NCBI GenBank assembly: GCA_905215765.1
Contig: CAJMRP010000057.1
Span: 1-12,643 of the forward strand
Reading direction: 5' to 3'
Source of the DNA: an uncultured bacterium
GTDB taxonomy: Bacteria; Actinomycetota; Coriobacteriia; Coriobacteriales; Coriobacteriaceae
DNA: 12,643 bases
The notes below the pieces were generated by a model. That model ran no database searches. It had not been told where the DNA came from and was given only the letters and a program-made list of their open reading frames with translations. This document shows, in pieces, positions 1 through 4,695 of this stretch. Made by a program: the position numbers and the translations under genes. Numbering within the stretch: position 1 is the stretch's first letter; every line of letters begins with the position of its first letter.

Positions 1-18
1 CATGCGAACCTCCAGTCC

Positions 19-35
19 GGACCGCCCCGCGGTCC
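19..35. repeat. Perfect inverted repeat, 7-bp arms
   Basis: GGACCGC (19-25) and GCGGTCC (29-35) are perfect complements around a CCC loop. On the plus strand AACTTTCTG follows, so it could be a weak terminator of a gene entering from the left. Confidence 0.55.
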
Positions 36-43
36 AACTTTCT

Positions 44-63
44 GTCCGCACCCCCCTGCGGAC
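44..63. repeat. Perfect inverted repeat, C6 loop
   Basis: GTCCGCA (44-50) and TGCGGAC (57-63) pair perfectly around a six-cytosine loop. It lies only 8 nt after the hairpin at 19-35 and has related GTCC/GGAC arms, so the two form a tandem pair. Confidence 0.55.
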
Positions 64-102
64 GAGTGGAACGTTGAATAGTTCCTGAAGTGATCAAAAT
101 CG

Positions 103-123
103 CTGCTACTAAACAGGTAGCAG
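103..123. repeat. Perfect inverted repeat, 7-bp arms
   Basis: CTGCTAC (103-109) and GTAGCAG (117-123) pair perfectly around a 7-nt loop. A T6 run starts 15 nt downstream, which is too far for a standard intrinsic terminator. Confidence 0.55.
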
Positions 124-153
124 TACTCATATTTGCCCTTTTTTGACCACAGC

Positions 154-176
154 CCTCTCGGAAACCTTTCCAGAGG
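154..176. repeat. Inverted repeat with one bulged base
   Basis: CCTCT then GGAAA (154-158, 160-164) pair with TTTCC then AGAGG (167-171, 172-176), with C159 bulged. The tip is very tight, so the top pairs probably open. Confidence 0.45.
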
Positions 177-249
177 CGTCAAACAGCCATAATCCAAAGG
201 TCGCCTCAAACAATTAGCCGGCTAAGAGCGTCTATGGCTACCCAAAAGC

Positions 250-304
250 TGTACACCAGCATCCAAAGATGTCGAAAAATGTCGACTTTGGATGCTGGTG
301 TACA
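250..304. repeat. Long perfect hairpin, 19-bp arms
   Basis: The arms at 250-268 and 286-304 are perfectly complementary over 19 bp (TGTACACCAGCATCCAAAG on the left). The 17-nt loop contains TGTCGA twice; the two TCGA tetramers can pair with each other, extending the helix past a 3-nt bulge. It lies 48 nt beyond the glutaredoxin stop. On the minus strand AGCTTTTGGG follows, so it may terminate the regulator-glutaredoxin transcript, but the stem is longer and less GC-rich than ordinary terminators. It could also be a palindromic repeat family or a small MITE-like unit. Confidence 0.65.
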
Positions 305-351
305 TGTTTAGGCCGTATGGGGTGGGGCCTTGGACGGACGGGATGCGCGTA

Positions 352-597
352 CTAGAGCAGGTTCTCTTGCGCCCACGCGATGATGTCGCTCGATTCGTAG
401 AGTGGCTTGCCGTCGATGAACAGGCAGGGAACCTGGCGCTTTCCGCCGACGGCGATGAGTGTCTGTTCGGCATCGGAGTCGGTTGAGATGTTGCGCTCGG
501 GAATGGTCACGCCGTTATCGGCCAGAAAGCGCTTGACCTTTATGCAATACGGGCAGCCGGTCATAACGTAGAGCACGAGCTCGTGATCAGTAGTCAT
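352..597 (-). CDS. Glutaredoxin-family thiol-disulfide oxidoreductase
   Basis: An 81-residue cytosolic glutaredoxin. Residues 7-20 give the first beta strand and the classical dithiol active site Cys15-Pro-Tyr-Cys18. QVP further on is the cis-proline motif facing the active site, followed by the FIDG beta turn and a YESSD glutathione-contact-like segment. The family reduces protein or glutathione mixed disulfides, or donates electrons to reductases (NrdH/Grx group); the true partner is unknown. The frame is open back to 636, but ATG at 597 is chosen because GGAGA lies just upstream and the domain starts only a few residues in. It follows the XRE-TipAS regulator gene by 51 nt on the same strand and is probably cotranscribed. 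That pairing suggests a thiol or redox stress role, which is inference. Confidence 0.85.
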   Translation of the reverse strand: MTTDHELVLYVMTGCPYCIKVKRFLADNGVTIPERNISTDSDAEQTLIAVGGKRQVPCLFIDGKPLYESSDIIAWAQENLL

Positions 598-648
598 AGG
601 TCTCCAATCGGTTGCGGTTTTGATTGAAATACCCAAAGCCGCCGCGGT

Positions 649-1476
649 CTATGCGCACGTCAACGACGACTCGATGGCCTGGACCAGAAACGCCGTGGCT
701 CCGGTGCCGCAGGGCTTGTCGTAGTAGTCAACAAAGCGCTGGTCGGCAAGATAGCTGTGGGCGAGGCCCCGGTACGCCTCGTCTTGGGGCTCGCATCCCC
801 AGTTGAGAGCAATCCATCGACGGTGCATTGTAACCAGTTTTTGGGCTTCGTTGCTCTCTGGGTCGCCAATGCCCATGGCAATCGAGAGCTGGCCCAAAAT
901 GGCGCGTTCAAGTTCCTTCATGTCGTTCCATGTCTGAGGATCCATATCCAGTAACGTTTCGTTTGCTGCATCGATAGCCTCATCGCCGTAGCGCGCCCGC
1001 GCCTCGGCACCGTAGCGCGCCTCGTTTTCCTGCACGGTGCGCCAGCGCTCCAGTTGCGGCAGGACGGCGCCCATGAGCGAGACGGCTTCGTCGAGCGACA
1101 TGCCGGTGTTTTGTGCCAGGCGCGGGGCACAATCCTCAATCATTGCCTCCATGGTGGTGTCATAGGTGTACTTGCCGTGGTCGTAGCACCACTTGCAGTA
1201 ATGATCGGTCGCGGTGCCCGTGGCATCGGTGCCGCAGTCGTCGGGCGTGAGTATCATGCCGCAGCTCTGGCAATAGTGCTCAGGCATTTCGAGCAGGTGG
1301 GACAGCGGTTCTCCGGTTACGGCGGCGATGAGCTTCATCATGTCGATGCCCGGTGTGACCTCGCCGCGCTCCCACCGGCTGATGGCCTGGCGTGTGACGA
1401 AGAGCTTAGCGGCAAGCTGCTCTTGGGTAAGGTGATGGGCGCGACGGACAGCAATGAGCTTTTCTGCAAAGGCCAT
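649..1476 (-). CDS. XRE-family regulator with zinc ribbon and TipAS-like domain
   Basis: A 275-residue cytosolic regulator with three modules. Residues about 5-60 are an XRE helix-turn-helix (LTQEQLAAKL, then TRQAISRWERG, the recognition helix). Residues about 69-118 are a cysteine-rich ribbon with Cys69-x2-Cys72, Cys94-x2-Cys97 and extra cysteines at 81 and 116, like the zf-ribbon_2 family. Residues about 155-271 resemble the TipAS effector domain (RYGDEAIDAAN, MHRRWIALNWG, AYRGLAHSYLADQRFVDYYD). In known TipA proteins, TipAS binds thiopeptide-type or other multidrug ligands and is fused to a MerR domain; here an XRE domain takes its place. Start: ATG at 1476 with AAAGGAG 6 nt upstream. A matching promoter is at 1507-1535 with an inverted repeat abutting it, suggesting autoregulation. 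The trailing glutaredoxin is probably in the same operon. Ligand unknown; domain calls are by eye. Confidence 0.8.
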   Translation of the reverse strand: MAFAEKLIAVRRAHHLTQEQLAAKLFVTRQAISRWERGEVTPGIDMMKLIAAVTGEPLSHLLEMPEHYCQSCGMILTPDDCGTDATGTATDHYCKWCYDHGKYTYDTTMEAMIEDCAPRLAQNTGMSLDEAVSLMGAVLPQLERWRTVQENEARYGAEARARYGDEAIDAANETLLDMDPQTWNDMKELERAILGQLSIAMGIGDPESNEAQKLVTMHRRWIALNWGCEPQDEAYRGLAHSYLADQRFVDYYDKPCGTGATAFLVQAIESSLTCA

Positions 1477-1506
1477 AGCGGCTCCTTTCTGCTGGTTGAT
1501 GGCTTA

Positions 1507-1535
1507 AGCATACGCGGCGGCAGGCGCCCTTCCAA
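1507..1535 (-). promoter_or_regulatory. Sigma70-type promoter of the XRE-TipAS gene
   Basis: Reading the minus strand: -35 TTGGAA (1535-1530), 17-nt spacer, -10 TATGCT (1512-1507). This places transcription start about 25 nt before the ATG at 1476, leaving room for the AGGAG ribosome site. Confidence 0.6.
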
Positions 1536-1550
1536 GCAACCGTTGGTTGC
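1536..1550. promoter_or_regulatory. Candidate operator: GCAACC-3-GGTTGC
   Basis: A perfect inverted repeat with 6-bp arms and a GTT spacer lies immediately upstream of the -35 box of the XRE-TipAS promoter. A second palindrome, TTGCGCGCAA, lies at 1575-1584 and shares the TTGC/GCAA half. The position suits binding of the adjacent regulator. Confidence 0.4.
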
Positions 1551-1604
1551 ACGACGGGGGACCGCGGCGAAGAATTGCGCGCAACGCCCCACGCCTCCAT
1601 GCCG

Positions 1605-1610
1605 TACAAT
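1605..1610 (+). promoter_or_regulatory. Candidate -10 box of trmO
   Basis: TACAAT ends 7 nt before A1618 of the trmO ATG, the normal distance from a -10 box to transcription start. No good -35 lies 16-18 nt upstream; the palindrome TTGCGCGCAA (1575-1584) occupies that region and could be an activator or repressor site. The upstream ATG at 1609 would lie inside this box. Confidence 0.4.
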
Positions 1611-1617
1611 GACCGGC

Positions 1618-2355
1618 ATGGAACCTATCGCACACATACATACCGACCTGCCACAGAAGTTCGGCATTCCGCGCAACAGCTTTTTGGCGCCTCATCTACA
1701 GGGACGAATCGTCTTTGAGCCGGAATTTGCCTCCAATGCAGCGGTTGAGGGCCTGGACTCCTTCTCTCACCTATGGCTGTTGTGGCGCTTCGAAAACGGA
1801 ACGCCCGGCGGCACGGCAAACGACATAGCTGCCGATGCCAAGCCGCAGGACAGGTCTGGCACCAACGTCAAGTGGTCGAAGACCGTGCGTCCGCCGCGTC
1901 TGGGCGGAGCCGAGCGCGTGGGTGTCTTTGCCACGCGCAGTCCGTTTCGCCCTAATCCCATCGGGCTCACCTGCGTTAAGCTCGACCGCGTGGAGCTTAC
2001 CGACGACGGCCCCATCATCCATGTGCTGGGGGCCGATCTGCGCGACGGCACGCCCATCTACGATATCAAGCCCTACATCCCGTTTGCGGACTGCCACCCG
2101 GATGCGACCGGCGGCTGGATTGAGGGTGCTCCGTGGCAAGAGCTCGATGTTGAGTTTCCACAAGCGCTGCAGGATATGGTCCCGCCCGCAAAGCTCCCCG
2201 GCTTGGTCGAGGTCCTTTGCCAAGATCCGCGCCGCGCGGGCAGCAAGCACGAGCCAAACCGCGTCTATCACCTGGCCTACGCCGGGCTCGACATATCGTT
2301 TACGGTCGACGAAACCCAGCTAACCGTAGTCGCCGTCAACGACGCGCAAGACTAA
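1618..2355 (+). CDS. trmO: tRNA (N6-threonylcarbamoyladenosine37-N6)-methyltransferase TrmO
   Basis: A 245-residue member of the UPF0066/TsaA-like family; E. coli TrmO is of similar length (235). TrmO uses S-adenosylmethionine to N6-methylate the t6A at position 37 of threonine tRNAs, fine-tuning ACY decoding. The family signature RSPFRPNPIGLT is at residues 107-118, and the beta-barrel motif DGTPIYDIKPYIPFAD at 143-158. The C-terminal ~60 residues (KLPGLVEVL onward, with DPR and a YHLAYAGLDI ending) match the family's small C-terminal domain. No Shine-Dalgarno precedes either ATG (1609 or 1618). ATG 1618 is preferred because a -10 box lies just where a leaderless message would need it. The frame stays open far upstream, but that stretch overlaps the antisense of the XRE gene and is not part of this protein. 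Function is well supported by family; start is uncertain. Confidence 0.9.
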   Translation: MEPIAHIHTDLPQKFGIPRNSFLAPHLQGRIVFEPEFASNAAVEGLDSFSHLWLLWRFENGTPGGTANDIAADAKPQDRSGTNVKWSKTVRPPRLGGAERVGVFATRSPFRPNPIGLTCVKLDRVELTDDGPIIHVLGADLRDGTPIYDIKPYIPFADCHPDATGGWIEGAPWQELDVEFPQALQDMVPPAKLPGLVEVLCQDPRRAGSKHEPNRVYHLAYAGLDISFTVDETQLTVVAVNDAQD

Positions 2356-2385
2356 CCAGCCATTCGTCCGCACCCGTCAAATTAA

Positions 2386-2405
2386 GCGCCAAACTCCGCG
2401 CCAAA
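2386..2405. repeat. Tandem GCGCCAAA motif
   Basis: GCGCCAAA occurs at 2386-2393 and again at 2398-2405, a 12-bp spacing, in the 111-bp gap between trmO and the aminotransferase-like gene. It may be a regulator site for the downstream gene. I see no strong promoter in this gap. Confidence 0.3.
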
Positions 2406-2466
2406 ACCGCCCACGCTGGTGGACAATAACGCCTACCAAAACAATCACTTTGCACGGGAGCTCAGC

Positions 2467-3681
2467 ATGAAATACGACTTTAGCTCGCTTATCGACCGCC
2501 ACGGCATGGACTCCATCGCCGTTGACTCTTGGGGTGAGATCCCCGGTATGGCTCCGAACGCACCCGACGAGGGCTTCGACCGCATTCCCATGTGGGTGGC
2601 CGACATGAATTTTGCCACGGTGCCCACGGTCCAGGAGCACATCATTCAGCGTGCCCAGCACCCCATGTTTGGCTATTTCAATCCGCGCCCCGAGTACTTC
2701 GACCGCATCATCGAATGGCAGGGCCGCCGCAATGGCGTCGAGGGCCTGCGCCCTGAACATATTGGCTACGAAAACGGCGTGCTGGGCGGGGTCGTGTCGA
2801 CGTTGCGCGCGTATGTCCAGCCGGGCGATGCGGTGCTGGTCCATAGCCCCACCTACATTGGTTTTACCAAGTCTATCGAAGCCGCGGGTTATCGTATTGT
2901 CCACAGCCCGCTTAAACTTGACGACCAGGGCGTGTGGCGCATGGACTTTGAGGACATGGAGCGCAAACTCGCCCAAAACCACATCCATGCCGCGGTGTTC
3001 TGCTCGCCGCACAATCCCTGCGGCCGCGTATGGGAGCGCGACGAGATCGAGCGCGCCATGGACATTTATCGCCAGCACGATTGCGTGGTGATTTCGGACG
3101 AGATTTGGTCCGATATCATCCTGCCGGGACACAAGCATATTCCGACGCAGTCGGTAAGCGAGGACGCCCGCATGCGCACGGTTGCCCTCTATGCGCCCAG
3201 CAAGACGTTCAACCTGGCGGGCCTGGTCGGCAGCTACCACATCATCTATAACGAGACGCTGCGCGACCGCGTGTGCGCCGTGTCCGACAAGACCCACTAC
3301 AACGAGATGAACGTCCTCTCTATGCATGCGCTTATCGGTGCCTACCAGCCGCAGGGCTACGAGTGGGTGGACGAGCTCAACCAGGTGCTTGCCGGCAATA
3401 TCGAGTACTTCTGCAATTACGTGGACGAGCATTTTGAGGGCGTGTCCTATTCGCGTCCGCAGGGCACGTACATGGTGTTTCTGGACTGTACCGAGTGGTG
3501 CCGCGAGCATGGCCGTGATATTCAGTGGCTGCTCGACGAGGGGGCGCGCGTAGGCGTGGGATATCAGGACGGCCGCCCGTTCCACGGGCCCTGCCACATT
3601 CGCGTGAATCTGGCACTGCCGCTTTCGCGCGTAAGGGAAGCGTGCGACCGCCTGGACCGCTACGTTTTTAATGCACGGTAA
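2467..3681 (+). CDS. PatB/MalY-type PLP-dependent C-S lyase or aminotransferase
   Basis: A 404-residue fold-type I PLP enzyme of the MalY/PatB subgroup. Members cleave C-S bonds of cystathionine, cysteine and related thioethers, releasing a thiol, pyruvate and ammonia; some also act in transamination or regulation. The N-terminal IPMWVADMNFATVP segment (40-54) is characteristic of this subgroup. Cofactor residues visible are Asn183 (SPHNPCGRVW), Asp211 (ISDEIW), the Schiff-base Lys246 (YAPSKTFNLAGL) and the carboxylate-binding Arg379 (HIRVNLALP). No signal peptide, so cytosolic. ATG 2467 is chosen over an in-frame ATG at 2419 because GGGAG lies 6 nt upstream and the family starts near this point (MKYDFSSLIDR). 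It is followed by a 14-bp hairpin at 3692-3733. Cystathionine beta-lyase activity is the likeliest role, but substrate cannot be read from sequence. Confidence 0.88.
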   Translation: MKYDFSSLIDRHGMDSIAVDSWGEIPGMAPNAPDEGFDRIPMWVADMNFATVPTVQEHIIQRAQHPMFGYFNPRPEYFDRIIEWQGRRNGVEGLRPEHIGYENGVLGGVVSTLRAYVQPGDAVLVHSPTYIGFTKSIEAAGYRIVHSPLKLDDQGVWRMDFEDMERKLAQNHIHAAVFCSPHNPCGRVWERDEIERAMDIYRQHDCVVISDEIWSDIILPGHKHIPTQSVSEDARMRTVALYAPSKTFNLAGLVGSYHIIYNETLRDRVCAVSDKTHYNEMNVLSMHALIGAYQPQGYEWVDELNQVLAGNIEYFCNYVDEHFEGVSYSRPQGTYMVFLDCTEWCREHGRDIQWLLDEGARVGVGYQDGRPFHGPCHIRVNLALPLSRVREACDRLDRYVFNAR

Positions 3682-3691
3682 GCGTGCGCTG

Positions 3692-3733
3692 CATGCGGGG
3701 TCTTCTGCCTAGTCGGCCGGAAGGCCCCGCATG
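3692..3733 (+). terminator. Stem-loop after the PatB-like gene
   Basis: Arms 3692-3705 and 3720-3733 pair over 14 bp with a single G-U wobble (CATGCGGGG...CCCCGCATG at the base) around a 14-nt loop. There is no U-tract after it (GTAAAACG), so it may stop transcription weakly, protect the 3' end, or act with Rho. Confidence 0.5.
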
Positions 3734-3740
3734 GTAAAAC

Positions 3741-3805
3741 GTCTGTAACCATTGGGTACTCGTGTGGTTTTGTTTGCTATTATCTTTAACCATTTCAGTC
3801 TGTAA
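3741..3805. promoter_or_regulatory. Candidate promoter region of the sensor operon with repeated motifs
   Basis: TATTAT at 3778-3783 is a plausible -10 for the downstream lipoprotein gene; the nearest -35-like hexamer, TTGGGT (3752-3757), is 20 nt away, which is long. GTCTGTAA occurs at 3741-3748 and 3798-3805, and AACCATT at 3747-3753 and 3788-3794, so the same two words flank the -10 in opposite order. These could be a regulator's direct-repeat sites. Confidence 0.35.
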
Positions 3806-3825
3806 ACAGGATCTTCTGGAGTTCG

Positions 3826-4695
3826 ATGAAAAGACCCCGTCGCTCGGCTGCCATTTCGTTGTTTGTCGCGCTTGCAGTGGCGAGCGCCTTTGTCATAGCG
3901 ATGGCCGGCTGTTCCGGGCACAATGACGAAGCCTCGACGCCAGCATCAAAAGCCCCGGACGCCTCGCAGGCCAAAGACGACAACCTTAAGACGCTCAACG
4001 TTGGCAGCGACCTCTATCCACCGTTTGTGTATACCGACGAGTACGGCGATATCGTTGGCCTGGATGTCGAGATATTGACCGAGGCTTTGGCCCGCATTGG
4101 TTACAAGCCAAAGTACCAGCTGATCGATTGGGAAAAGAAGAAAGAGCTGCTGGCGAGCGGCGAACTCGATTGTGTCATGGGCAGCTTTAGCATGACGGGT
4201 CGCGAAAACGAGTATCGTTGGGCCGGCCCGTACCTTGCGAGCCGCCAGGCGGTCGCGGTCGATCCCCAGAGCGATATCTACACGCTTGCCGATCTTGAGG
4301 ATAAGGTCGTGGCGGTCCAGTCCACCACCAAGCCCGAGGACATTTTGCTCAATCGTACAAATGAAAACGTTCCGCAGATCAAGGAGCTCTACTGCTTTTC
4401 GGACCGCTCATACCTGAACCCGGCACTCGTCGAGGGTCTGGTCGACGCCATCGCCGCGCATGAGTCCTCGCTGCTCACCTACGAAAAAGACTATGGCGTA
4501 ACGTATCGCATTTTGGATGAGCCGCTGCTAGAGGTTGGTTTGGGCACCGCTTTCGATATCAACGATACGCGCGGCATCGACGTTAGGCTCACCCGTGCCT
4601 ACCAGGAAATGCTTGCCGATGGCACCATGGAACGTCTGGTGTCAAAGTACTTTGATGACCCTTCGCCATTTTTGAATATGGAGGGCCTGTCATGA
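3826..4695 (+). CDS. Solute-binding lipoprotein (SBP_bac_3), sensor partner of the adjacent kinase
   Basis: A 289-residue lipidated extracellular solute-binding protein. Residues 1-28 are a signal sequence (basic KRPRR, hydrophobic stretch), with a lipobox ending at Cys29 (A-M-A-G-C). A Ser/Thr/Ala-rich linker runs to about 54. The binding domain begins LNVGSDLYPPFVYTDEYG (57-74), with VGLDVEI, LDCVMGSFSMT and the C-terminal YQEMLADGTMERLVSKYF, all typical of family 3 amino-acid-type binding proteins. No ABC permease or ATPase gene is near. Instead the TGA stop overlaps the ATG of a membrane hybrid histidine kinase (ATGA, 4692-4695), indicating coupled translation. I infer that it presents ligand to that kinase rather than to a transporter. 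RBS GGAG lies 4 nt before the ATG. Ligand unknown; a polar amino acid is a guess from the family. Confidence 0.85.
   Translation: MKRPRRSAAISLFVALAVASAFVIAMAGCSGHNDEASTPASKAPDASQAKDDNLKTLNVGSDLYPPFVYTDEYGDIVGLDVEILTEALARIGYKPKYQLIDWEKKKELLASGELDCVMGSFSMTGRENEYRWAGPYLASRQAVAVDPQSDIYTLADLEDKVVAVQSTTKPEDILLNRTNENVPQIKELYCFSDRSYLNPALVEGLVDAIAAHESSLLTYEKDYGVTYRILDEPLLEVGLGTAFDINDTRGIDVRLTRAYQEMLADGTMERLVSKYFDDPSPFLNMEGLS

Larger units (their letters stand above)
1..351. other. Hairpin-rich non-coding region
   Basis: I see no convincing gene here; open frames in the region are short and have no family resemblance. The stretch is dense in inverted repeats: 19-35, 44-63, 68-85 (GGAAC/GTTCC), 103-123, 154-176, the 12-bp palindrome TTAGCCGGCTAA at 214-225, and the long hairpin 250-304. 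A T6 run lies at 139-144. Such packing suggests terminators of an upstream gene beyond the window, a structured RNA, or a genomic repeat; the sequence alone does not decide. Confidence 0.6.

Noticed and set aside
222..473. Small minus-strand frame over the long hairpin
   Set aside because: It overlaps the glutaredoxin gene in another frame and reads through the palindrome; Ser/Thr/Arg-rich with no domain.
1054..1617. N-terminal extension of TrmO by up to 188 residues
   Set aside because: This stretch is antisense to the XRE-TipAS gene and its promoter, has no family resemblance, and TrmO proteins normally start near residue 1 of the 1618 start.
2377..3597. A 406-codon minus-strand open frame
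   Set aside because: It is the antisense shadow of the PatB-like gene, which shows clear PLP-enzyme motifs on the plus strand. The shadow has no recognisable domain.
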